Made by a program: the position numbers and the translations under genes. Under the pieces are notes generated by a model. It ran no database searches. It worked only from the letters and a program-made list of their open reading frames with translations, and was not told the DNA's origin. Shown here piece after piece: positions 1 through 5,934 of a stretch of 9,155 bases of DNA. Origin of the DNA: an uncultured Solirubrobacterales bacterium. GTDB taxonomy: Bacteria > Actinomycetota > Thermoleophilia > Solirubrobacterales > Solirubrobacteraceae. Each line of letters starts with the position of its first letter. Within the stretch, counting starts at the first letter, position 1. The stretch spans positions 1 through 9,155 of the forward strand of contig CAIKSH010000214.1 of NCBI GenBank assembly GCA_903830015.1, written 5' to 3'.

Positions 1-1
1 C

Positions 2-664
2 GCCACCGGATTGACCGTCTTCGACAGCGGGATTCGCACCATGCTGCCGCCCCGGCTGCGCCACGCCTCGCTCCAGCATCTGCTGACCACGCTCGAGAAC
101 ACCCGGCCCGGGGGCGAAACGCGCATCGCCGACTGCCTCCACCGGATCGCCGAGGGATCGAAGCGCAAGGGACTCATTGTCCTGATCTCCGACCTGCTTG
201 ACGATCCCGCCGCGCTGCTCTCGGCCCTCCAGCATTTCCGCTTCCAGGGACACGACGTGATCGTCTTCCATAAGCTCCAGAAGGACGAGATCCGTGCCGT
301 GGTCGAGCTGCTGATGCTGCGCGTCCGCGAGACGCTCGCCGAGCGCGGCCTGCAGATCGAGCTGACCGAGGAGGCCCGCGACTTCCTGGTCGAGAAGGGC
401 TGGGATCCCTCGATGGGCGCCCGCCCGCTGCGCCGGGCCATCCAGCGCTACATCGAGGACCCGCTGGCCGACTTCGTCCTGCGCGAGGAGCTGACCGAGG
501 GGGCCACCGTCATGGTCGACGTCGCTCCCGAGGATGCCGAGGACGATGTCGTGCTGACGGTCGTCGAGTCCAAGGTGCCGGCGGCGGTCGGCGCGCCCGA
601 GGACGAGTCCACGGAGGGCGACGGCGAGGAGCCGGCTCCCGAGGGCGAGTCCGAAGAGTCCTGA
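2..664 (+). CDS. Chimeric frame: DUF58 (vWA-like) fragment joined to ClpC C-terminal domain (5' partial)
   Basis: The frame is open to the left edge and ends at TGA 662-664, giving 220 visible residues. Residues ~1-90 resemble the vWA-like part of DUF58 proteins: GLTVFDSGIR, then LENTRPGGET, then the strand LIVLISDLLDD, then GHDVIVFH. From about residue 91 the sequence is the C-terminal small domain of the ClpC D2 AAA+ ring: KLQKDEI, VRETLAERGLQIELTEEARDFL, the sensor-2 motif GARPLRR (~139-145) and RYIEDPLADFVL. An acidic Glu/Asp-rich tail of about 50 residues follows. No Walker A or B motif is present, so this frame alone cannot be an ATPase. ClpC normally unfolds substrates for ClpP. Its place directly upstream of radA matches the conserved clpC-radA-disA order, so the ClpC part looks native and the DUF58 part foreign. 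A true fusion cannot be excluded, but a misassembly is more likely. Confidence 0.75.
   Translation, partial: ATGLTVFDSGIRTMLPPRLRHASLQHLLTTLENTRPGGETRIADCLHRIAEGSKRKGLIVLISDLLDDPAALLSALQHFRFQGHDVIVFHKLQKDEIRAVVELLMLRVRETLAERGLQIELTEEARDFLVEKGWDPSMGARPLRRAIQRYIEDPLADFVLREELTEGATVMVDVAPEDAEDDVVLTVVESKVPAAVGAPEDESTEGDGEEPAPEGESEES
257..271 (+). other. Junction between DUF58-like and ClpC-like sequence (VIVFH codons)
   Basis: These five codons encode VIVFH. DUF58 proteins typically carry a GHxVIVFHVLD-like stretch here, and ClpC proteins carry a DEVIVFHKL-like stretch just before the D2 small domain. The sequence reads as DUF58 upstream and ClpC from the following Lys codon. The exact crossover cannot be placed more finely because both families share these residues. 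Family resemblance is from memory, and the interpretation as a join is inference. Confidence 0.6.
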
Positions 665-699
665 GCGCCAGGAGGGGGAAAGCCGTCGGGGCCGGGATC

Positions 700-712
700 T
701 AGTCTCGGTCGA
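700..712 (+). promoter_or_regulatory. Candidate leaderless promoter of radA (TAGTCT -10)
   Basis: TAGTCT at 700-705 is followed by exactly 6 nt and then the ATG of radA at 712, so a transcript starting about 7 nt after the hexamer would begin at the start codon. The hexamer fits the loose actinobacterial TANNNT form but matches only 3 of 6 bases of TATAAT. No convincing -35 is visible. The only SD-like run (GGAGGGGG, 671-678) lies over 30 nt upstream, too far to serve this ATG. The same layout recurs before cysS. Confidence 0.45.
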
Positions 713-2088
713 TGGCCCGTGGCTCCACCGTATTCGTCTGCTCGCAGTGCGGCCACAGCTCGCCGAAGTGGCACGGCCAGTGCCCCGGCTGCGAGGAGTG
801 GAACACGCTGGCCGAGGAGCGCGCGCCGGCCAGGGAAAAAGGCAAGACGGCCTCCCGCGGCGCCGGGGCGGCCGGCGAGCCGACCCGCCTGCGGGACGTC
901 TCGGCCGACCGTACCCCGCGGATGCCCACCGGCATCGCCGGCCTCGACCGCCTGCTCGGGGGCGGCGTGGTCCCCGGCTCGCTGGTCCTGGTCGGCGGCT
1001 CTCCCGGGATCGGCAAGTCGACGCTGACGACCATGGCCCTCGGCCTGGCCGAGGCGGCCGGGCGCCGCACGCTCTACGTATCCGGCGAGGAATCGGCGGC
1101 GCAGATCCGCCTGCGGGCCGAGCGGCTGGAGGCCGGCTCGGCTCCCGGCTCGCTCTCGGTCCCGGTGATCGCCGAAACCGACCTGGGCGCGATCCTGGCC
1201 ACCATCGAGGCCGAGCGGCCCGAGCTCTGCGTGGTCGACTCGGTCCAGACCATCGGCTCGGGTGAGCTGACCGGGGCTCCGGGCACGGTGGGCCAGGTCC
1301 GTGAGGCGGCCTCGCGGCTGATGGAGCTCGCCAAGCGGACCGGCACCGCGATCGTGCTCGTCGGCCACGTGACCAAGGAGGGATCGCTGGCCGGACCCCG
1401 CGTTCTCGAGCACCTGGTCGACTGCGTGCTGCAGTTCGACGGCGAGCGGGAACGCACCTACCGGACGCTGCGGGCCCTCAAGAACCGCTTCGGCGCGACC
1501 AGCGACGTCGCCGTCTTCGAGATGGACGACAGCGGCCTTACCGAGGTGGTCGACGCCAGCGCCCGCTTCGTCGAGGAGGCGACCCGGGCCCCCGGGAGCG
1601 TGATCCTCGCGGCCATGGAGGGGAGCCGCCCGCTCCTGGTCGAGGTCCAGGCGCTGGTCTCGCCCAGTGAGGTGGTTCCCCCGCGACGGGTCGTCAACGG
1701 CATCGACCGCAACCGGCTGGCCCTCGTCCTCGCCGTCCTGGCCCGGCACGCCGGGGTCTCGACCTCGTCGAGCGACGTCTTTGTCAACGTGGTCGGCGGC
1801 GTGCGGATCGACGAGCCCGGCGCCGACCTGGCGATCGCGCTCGCGGTGGCCGGCGCCGCCTCGGACGCTCCGCTGGCCGAGGCCGGGCGCGCTCCGCTCT
1901 GTGCCTTCGGCGAGGTCGGGCTGAACGGTGAGCTGCGGTCGGTGGCCCACCACGACCGCCGGGCCGCCGAGGCGGCCCGCTTCGGCCTCGGGGAGCCGGT
2001 ATCGCCATCCGGCGCCGCGACGCTCCGCGAGGCGCTCAGGGGTGCCCGGACGAGCTTCCCGGAGGACTCTGAGCGCCAGATTGCCTGA
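712..2088 (+). CDS. radA: DNA repair protein RadA (Sms)
   Basis: A 458-residue protein, close to the usual RadA length (~460). It is a RecA-like ATPase that promotes branch migration and processing of recombination intermediates in the cytoplasm. Domains in order: an N-terminal C4 zinc finger (C10, C13, C24, C27), Walker A GGSPGIGKST (95-104), a Walker B-like strand LCVVDSVQT (172-180), the RadA-specific KNRFG motif (257-261), and a C-terminal Lon-protease-like domain (~300-450) without evidence of protease function. The ATG directly precedes the zinc finger, as in homologues. The gene lies 47 nt after the clpC end and 39 nt before disA. In mycobacteria RadA is reported to bind DisA and lower its c-di-AMP synthesis, so the adjacency is functionally meaningful. 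Expression is probably from its own leaderless-type promoter. Confidence 0.97.
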   Translation: MARGSTVFVCSQCGHSSPKWHGQCPGCEEWNTLAEERAPAREKGKTASRGAGAAGEPTRLRDVSADRTPRMPTGIAGLDRLLGGGVVPGSLVLVGGSPGIGKSTLTTMALGLAEAAGRRTLYVSGEESAAQIRLRAERLEAGSAPGSLSVPVIAETDLGAILATIEAERPELCVVDSVQTIGSGELTGAPGTVGQVREAASRLMELAKRTGTAIVLVGHVTKEGSLAGPRVLEHLVDCVLQFDGERERTYRTLRALKNRFGATSDVAVFEMDDSGLTEVVDASARFVEEATRAPGSVILAAMEGSRPLLVEVQALVSPSEVVPPRRVVNGIDRNRLALVLAVLARHAGVSTSSSDVFVNVVGGVRIDEPGADLAIALAVAGAASDAPLAEAGRAPLCAFGEVGLNGELRSVAHHDRRAAEAARFGLGEPVSPSGAATLREALRGARTSFPEDSERQIA

Positions 2089-2108
2089 CGCGGGCCCGGG
2101 TAAAGCCC

Positions 2109-2117
2109 TGTTAAAAT
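2109..2117 (+). promoter_or_regulatory. Extended -10 promoter of disA (TG-n-TAAAAT)
   Basis: TG at 2109-2110, one base, then TAAAAT at 2112-2117 makes an extended -10 element with 5 of 6 matches to TATAAT. It is the most AT-rich spot in the region. The start codon of disA is at 2128, so a transcript starting about 7 nt downstream of the hexamer would have a leader of only a few bases. No SD precedes the ATG. No -35 with proper spacing is visible (TTGCCT at 2081 is too far away). Confidence 0.6.
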
Positions 2118-2127
2118 AGGCCTCTAG

Positions 2128-3240
2128 ATGGCGTCCAAGTCGGTAGAAGAGGCGGTAGAGGAGGTAGGGCGCCAGGAGCCCCGCCTCGTGCGCGCGCTGG
2201 AGATGATCGCGCCGGGAACCGCCCTCCGCGAAGGCGTCGACAGCATCGTAAACGCCCGTACCGGCGGCCTGATCGTCGTCGGCGACCCGGAAGAGCTCAG
2301 CTTCATGTTCTCCGGCGGGATCCGCCTCGACATCGACTACTCGCCGGCCTACGTCTACCAGGTGGCCAAAATGGACGGGGCGATCATCCTCAACGCCAAC
2401 GCGACCAAGATCGTGATGGCCAACGTGCAGCTGATGCCCGATCCGACGATCCTCTCGCTGGAGACCGGCACCCGCCACCGCACCGCCGAGCGCGTGAGCA
2501 AGCAGAGCGACTCGCTGGTCATCGCCATCTCCCAGCGGCGCGAGGTCGTCTCGCTCTACGTCGACGGCGGCAAGTACGTCCTCGAGGACATTCCGACCGT
2601 CCTGGCCAAGGCCAACCAGGCGCTGGCGACGCTCGAGAAGTACCGGCTGCGCCTCGACCAGGTGACCACCCGCCTCACCGCGCTGGAGTTCGAAGGCGGG
2701 GCGACCCTCCACGACGTCCTCACCGTCCTGCAGCGCTCCGAGATGGTTACCCGCATGGCCTCGGAGATCGAGCGCTACATCGTCGAGCTGGGCACCGAAG
2801 GGCGCCTGATCGAGATGCAGCTCGAGGAGACCCTCTTCGGCGCCGCCGCCGACAAGGTCGCCCTGGTCCGCGACTACATCGTCAATGACGACGAGGACTC
2901 CTTCGCCCTGGTCCTCGAGCAGCTCGCCCGGCTCGACCACCAGGACGTGCTGGACTTCGGCCGCCTCTCGGAGCTGCTGGGCTATGACCGCAAGCTGAAC
3001 ACCATCGACTACCCCGTCTCGCCGCGCGGCTACCGGATCCTCGGCTACATCCCGAGGCTGCCGAAGATCGCCGTCGGCAACATCGTCATGGAGCTCGGCG
3101 GCCTAGACGACCTGCTGGCTGCCGGCGATGCCGAGCTGGAGTCGATCGACGGGGTGGGAGAGCTGAGGGCGAAGGACATCCGCGAGGGCCTTCGCCGGCT
3201 GCAGGAGATCAATTACGTCTATCGGCACCTGCAGATCTGA
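2128..3240 (+). CDS. disA: DNA integrity scanning diadenylate cyclase DisA
   Basis: A 370-residue protein, typical for DisA (~360). It makes cyclic di-AMP from two ATP and forms an octamer that scans DNA. The N-terminal DAC domain (~1-150) carries the catalytic DGA motif (83-85) and the ATP-binding GTRHRTAER motif (114-122). A helical linker spans ~155-300. A C-terminal helix-hairpin-helix DNA-binding part (~315-362, with the IDGVGELRAKDI signature) completes the full three-domain architecture with no truncation. The ATG at 2128 places the conserved N terminus correctly. There is no SD, but an extended -10 lies just upstream, so a leaderless or near-leaderless mRNA is likely. It sits directly after radA, whose product modulates DisA in mycobacteria. 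No c-di-AMP phosphodiesterase or c-di-AMP receptor gene is recognised in this window. Confidence 0.97.
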   Translation: MASKSVEEAVEEVGRQEPRLVRALEMIAPGTALREGVDSIVNARTGGLIVVGDPEELSFMFSGGIRLDIDYSPAYVYQVAKMDGAIILNANATKIVMANVQLMPDPTILSLETGTRHRTAERVSKQSDSLVIAISQRREVVSLYVDGGKYVLEDIPTVLAKANQALATLEKYRLRLDQVTTRLTALEFEGGATLHDVLTVLQRSEMVTRMASEIERYIVELGTEGRLIEMQLEETLFGAAADKVALVRDYIVNDDEDSFALVLEQLARLDHQDVLDFGRLSELLGYDRKLNTIDYPVSPRGYRILGYIPRLPKIAVGNIVMELGGLDDLLAAGDAELESIDGVGELRAKDIREGLRRLQEINYVYRHLQI

Positions 3241-3260
3241 CGACGAGTTTGGAGAAGTAA

Positions 3261-3278
3261 GGCGCCGCGTTCGGCGCC
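3261..3278 (+). terminator. GC hairpin between disA and carD (possible terminator or attenuator, no U tract)
   Basis: GGCGCCG at 3261-3267 and CGGCGCC at 3272-3278 form a perfect 7-bp GC stem with a CGTT tetraloop. It starts 20 nt after the disA stop and ends 6 nt before the carD Shine-Dalgarno. No T-run follows, so it is not a classical intrinsic terminator. It could be a U-less terminator, an attenuator, or a 5' structure influencing carD translation. Confidence 0.45.
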
Positions 3279-3284
3279 CTGATC

Positions 3285-3291
3285 AAGGAGG
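3285..3291 (+). promoter_or_regulatory. Shine-Dalgarno AAGGAGG that decides the carD start
   Basis: AAGGAGG is a near-perfect anti-16S match. Five bases separate it from an in-frame ATC codon at 3297. No ATG, GTG or TTG occurs in the carD frame between the stop at 3258-3260 and GTG 3414. The position of this SD therefore argues for initiation at ATC 3297 and not inside the conserved domain. Confidence 0.65.
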
Positions 3292-3296
3292 GCACC

Positions 3297-3920
3297 ATCT
3301 CAACGACCAAGGATGAAATTCAGGAGGAGACCGAGCCGCAGGCTCCGGTCCTCGAGCACATCGAGTTCGAGAAGGGCGACAACGTCGTCTATCCGCACCA
3401 TGGCGCGGGGAAGGTGATCAAGAAGGAATCGCGCGAGATGTTCGGGCAGAGGCGCGTCTACCTGACCATCCAGATCAACCACAACGACATGACGGTGATG
3501 GTGCCGTCCGAGAATGCCGCGATCGCCGGCCTGCGCCGCGTGATCGACGAGAAGACGGTCAAGAAGGTCCTCGCCGTGCTGCGCGCCGGCACCTCGGAGA
3601 TGCCGAAGAACTGGAACCGGCGTTACAAGCACAACCGGGACAAGATCAAGACCGGCGACATCTACGAGCTCAGCGAGGTCGTCCGTAATCTCGCCATCCG
3701 CGAGCGCGAGAAGGGTCTCTCCACCGGCGAGAAGCAGATGTATACGCGGACCAAGAAGATCCTCGCCTCCGAGCTGATGTACGCCCTGGACATGGACGAG
3801 GAGCAGGCCGAGGAGCACCTCGACGGGATCCTCGCCAAGTCCTCCGAGAAGCCCAAGAGCAAGCCGAAGGCCACGAAGTCCTCGAAGTCCTCGGCGGGCA
3901 AGGCCAAGGCCAAGGCCTAA
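3297..3920 (+). CDS. carD: CarD-family RNA polymerase-binding transcription regulator (probable ATC start)
   Basis: CarD binds the RNA polymerase beta subunit and stabilises open promoter complexes. The reading frame contains the RNAP-interacting domain (FEKGDNVVYPHHGAGKVI, from ~residue 24) and the C-terminal DNA-binding helices. These include the PKNWNRR segment, whose Trp (~106) corresponds to the residue that wedges into the upstream edge of the -10 bubble. Starting at GTG 3414 would delete about 39 residues including the first beta strand of the domain. The only SD-supported start is ATC 3297, giving 207 residues. A weaker alternative is ATT 3318, preceded by AAGGA. The N terminus is acidic (TKDEIQEETE). 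The last ~25 residues are a Lys/Ser/Ala-rich basic tail (KSKPKATKSSKSSAGKAKAKA-like) not present in the ~162-residue mycobacterial CarD. IspD follows 9 nt later. Family assignment is firm; the exact start is less so. Confidence 0.92.
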   Translation: MSTTKDEIQEETEPQAPVLEHIEFEKGDNVVYPHHGAGKVIKKESREMFGQRRVYLTIQINHNDMTVMVPSENAAIAGLRRVIDEKTVKKVLAVLRAGTSEMPKNWNRRYKHNRDKIKTGDIYELSEVVRNLAIREREKGLSTGEKQMYTRTKKILASELMYALDMDEEQAEEHLDGILAKSSEKPKSKPKATKSSKSSAGKAKAKA

Positions 3921-3924
3921 GGAG
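3918..3924 (+). promoter_or_regulatory. Shine-Dalgarno of ispD (TAAGGAG)
   Basis: TAAGGAG overlaps the carD stop codon (TAA 3918-3920) and lies 5 nt before the GTG at 3930. It fixes the ispD start and couples ispD to carD translation. Confidence 0.6.
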
Positions 3925-3929
3925 TCGGC

Positions 3930-4598
3930 GTGCCCGGCGGAGCGGTCGCGCTGGTCGTGGCCGCCGGGCGCGGCGAGCGCCTCGGCTCCCAGGGGCCGAA
4001 GGCCTTCGTCACGGTGGCGGGCCGCCCGATGCTCGAGTGGAGCATCGAGGCGCTGCGCGCCTCGCCGGGCGTGAGCGAGATCGTCGTCGCCCTGCCGGCT
4101 GGTGCTGCCCCGCCGGACGGCGTAACCGCCGCCACCGGCGGTGAGACCCGCTCGGAGTCGGTGCGCAACGCCCTGGCCGCAGCGACCGACGGCGAGGCCC
4201 AGGTCGTGCTGGTCCACGACGCCGCCCGGCCGCTCCTTACCGCCGGAATGGTCGCCGATTGCCTCGACGCGCTGGAGTCGGGCGGGGGCTGGGACGGCGC
4301 GATCGTCGCCGCGCCGGTCAGCGACACGATCAAGCGCGCTCCGGACGGGCAGGCCGTAGCCGAGACGCTCGACCGGAACGAGCTCTGGGCGGTCCAGACC
4401 CCGCAGGTCTTCCGCCGGGCCGTGCTCGAGCGGGCGCTCGATGCCCCGCCGGAGGTACTGGCCGCGGCCACCGATGACGCGATGCTGGTGGAGGGAGCCG
4501 GCGGGCGCGTGAGGGTCGTCGAGGCCCGTCACGCCAACCCGAAGGTCACCACGCCCGAGGACCTGGCGCTGGCCGCCCAGCTCCTGGGCGCCGGCTGA
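3930..4598 (+). CDS. ispD: 2-C-methyl-D-erythritol 4-phosphate cytidylyltransferase IspD
   Basis: A 222-residue protein of normal family length. It joins CTP and MEP to give CDP-ME in the third step of the MEP isoprenoid pathway. Visible motifs are the nucleotide-binding loop AAGRGERLGSQGPKAF (11-26, with R17 and K24 in catalytic positions), GGETRSESVRNAL (70-82), VHDAARP (95-101), PVSDTIK (129-135), LWAVQTPQVF (152-161), TDDA (181-184) and NPKVTTPEDL (203-212). All expected key residues are present. The GTG start lies 5 nt after an SD and begins right at the first beta strand. The stop overlaps the ATG of the next gene by one base (TGATG), so the two are translationally coupled. IspF, which acts two steps later, is separated from it by a single gene. 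Confidence 0.97.
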   Translation: MPGGAVALVVAAGRGERLGSQGPKAFVTVAGRPMLEWSIEALRASPGVSEIVVALPAGAAPPDGVTAATGGETRSESVRNALAAATDGEAQVVLVHDAARPLLTAGMVADCLDALESGGGWDGAIVAAPVSDTIKRAPDGQAVAETLDRNELWAVQTPQVFRRAVLERALDAPPEVLAAATDDAMLVEGAGGRVRVVEARHANPKVTTPEDLALAAQLLGAG

Positions 4599-5440
4599 TG
4601 CTGACCGATTACCACGTCCACATCCGGCCTGACGACCCGAACGCCGCGGCCGGCGACTGGTACACGGCCGACAATGCCGCCCGCTACTGGGAGGCCGCCG
4701 CCGAGGCCGGCATCGGGGAGCTCGGGGTCAGCGAGCACATCTACCGCTTCGATGAGGCGCTGGAGGTCTGGGACAACCCGCTCTGGCGCGAGTTCGCCCG
4801 CGACGACGTCGACCGCTACTGCTCGTTCGTGCGGGAGGAGACCGACTTGAGGCTCGGCATCGAGGCCGACTACGTTCCCGGCCGCGAGGACCGTATGGCC
4901 TCCTTCCTGGAAGCCCGCGACTGGGACTACGTCGTCGGCTCGATCCACTTCCTCGGCGACGCCGGGGCGCTCGACGAGGAACGATTCGACATCTGGGGCT
5001 CGGGGATGGGCGCCGAGAAGATCTGGAGCACCTACTTCACCTGGCTGGGCGAGCTGGCCCGGACCGGCAGCTACGACATCCTCGCCCACCCGGACCTCGT
5101 AAAGCACTGGGGTCCCGGCCGTCCCGCGCCGGAGGGCGACCTGCGCCGCTACTACGAGCTGGCGGCCGACGGACTGGCCGAGTCGGGGATCGCCGTCGAG
5201 CTCTCCACGGCCGGGCTGCGCAAGCCGGTCGGGGAGCTCTACCCGTCGCGCGAGTTCCTGGAGATGGCGATCGAGGCCGGCTGCCCGGTGGCGCTCTCCA
5301 GCGACGCCCATCGCCCCGAGGACGTCGGCGCGGGATACGATCAGGCCCTCGAGCTCCTCGCCTCCCTGGGGGTCGGCGAGCTCGCCGTATTCGAGGGCCG
5401 CCAGAGGCGGCTCGTGCCGATCGGGGCTGAAGAGCAGTGA
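4598..5440 (+). CDS. PHP-domain phosphatase, histidinol-phosphatase (HisJ/HisK)-like
   Basis: A 280-residue polymerase-and-histidinol-phosphatase (PHP) superfamily hydrolase. The metal-binding motifs are present in order: HxH (H6, H8), SEH (E46, H47), E89 with D91, H117 in GSIHFL, AHPD (H164, D166) and DAH (D236, H238). The stretch STAGLRKPVGELYPS (~203-217) is characteristic of HisJ/HisK-type histidinol phosphatases, which remove phosphate from L-histidinol phosphate in histidine synthesis. Length fits that group (~260-280). No other his gene is visible, so the substrate is not settled by context. It starts on the last base of the ispD stop and ends in a 4-nt GTGA overlap with ispF, so it is co-transcribed and coupled with two isoprenoid genes. 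There is no SD of its own. PHP fold is near certain, substrate only probable. Confidence 0.85.
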   Translation: MLTDYHVHIRPDDPNAAAGDWYTADNAARYWEAAAEAGIGELGVSEHIYRFDEALEVWDNPLWREFARDDVDRYCSFVREETDLRLGIEADYVPGREDRMASFLEARDWDYVVGSIHFLGDAGALDEERFDIWGSGMGAEKIWSTYFTWLGELARTGSYDILAHPDLVKHWGPGRPAPEGDLRRYYELAADGLAESGIAVELSTAGLRKPVGELYPSREFLEMAIEAGCPVALSSDAHRPEDVGAGYDQALELLASLGVGELAVFEGRQRRLVPIGAEEQ

Positions 5441-5913
5441 ACCGCACGGGAATTGGATGGGACTCTCACCGGCTGGTCGCCGGCCGCCGGCTGGTGCTCG
5501 GGGGCGTCGAGGTGGAGAGCGAGAAGGGCCTGGAGGGCCACTCGGACGCTGACGTCCTCACCCATGCGGTGATCGACGCGCTTCTCGGCGCGGCCGGGCT
5601 GGACGACATCGGCGCGCACTTTCCCGACACCGACCCGCAGTACCGGGACGCCGACTCGATCGCCCTCCTGGAGGGCGCCTGCGCCCTGGTTGCCGAGGCC
5701 GGCTTCTCGGTGGTGAACGTCGATGCCACGCTGATGCTCGAGGAGCCCAAGGTCGCCGCCCACCGCCCCCGGATGCGCGAGCGTCTGGCCGGCGCGATCG
5801 GGGTCGATCCCTCGGCGGTAAACGTGAAGGCCACCACCGGCGAGGGCATGGATGCCGTCGGCCGGGGCGAAGGCGCGGCGGCAATCGCCGTGGCAACGCT
5901 GCGCGCTTCCTGA
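5437..5913 (+). CDS. ispF: 2-C-methyl-D-erythritol 2,4-cyclodiphosphate synthase IspF
   Basis: A 158-residue protein, the usual IspF size. It converts CDP-ME 2-phosphate to MEcPP with release of CMP, and works as a homotrimer with active sites at subunit interfaces. The family start GIGWDSHRL carries metal ligands D9 and H11, with H43 as the third ligand in HSDADVLTHAVIDALLGA (35-52). DIGAHFPDTD (57-66) and the CDP-binding KATTGEGMDAVGRGEG (131-146) are also clear. The common KATTTEG form is KATTGEG here, a mild variation. The GTG start overlaps the upstream stop (GTGA), which places the conserved N terminus exactly. No separate SD is evident, so translation probably depends on coupling. With ispD it supplies two enzymes of the MEP pathway; the intervening enzyme IspE is not in the window. 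Confidence 0.97.
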   Translation: MNRTGIGWDSHRLVAGRRLVLGGVEVESEKGLEGHSDADVLTHAVIDALLGAAGLDDIGAHFPDTDPQYRDADSIALLEGACALVAEAGFSVVNVDATLMLEEPKVAAHRPRMRERLAGAIGVDPSAVNVKATTGEGMDAVGRGEGAAAIAVATLRAS

Positions 5914-5922
5914 CCGCTGCCG

Positions 5923-5934
5923 TAGATTGGCGCC
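5923..5934 (+). promoter_or_regulatory. Candidate leaderless promoter of cysS (TAGATT -10)
   Basis: TAGATT at 5923-5928 is followed by exactly 6 nt and then the GTG of cysS at 5935. It matches 4 of 6 bases of TATAAT and fits TANNNT. The spacing predicts transcription starting on the first base of the start codon. No SD precedes the GTG and no clear -35 is visible. The layout is identical to that before radA. Confidence 0.5.

Noticed and set aside
448..2940. Very long - strand open frame (830 codons) antisense to clpC, radA and disA
   Set aside because: It is a mirror of GC-rich codon bias in three real + strand genes. Its translation is low-complexity (Gly/Asp/Arg/Val/Leu-rich), spans gene boundaries and shows no family motifs.
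3249..3260. TTG-GAG-AAG-TAA mini-frame just before carD
   Set aside because: Only three codons, with no convincing ribosome binding site; treated as chance.
3414..3920. carD starting at GTG 3414
   Set aside because: This start has no suitable SD and would remove about 39 residues including the start of the conserved polymerase-interacting domain, which is encoded in frame upstream.
3300..4532. 410-codon - strand open frame antisense to carD and ispD
   Set aside because: Same shadow effect; no recognisable domain, and the + strand frames here are unmistakable CarD and IspD.
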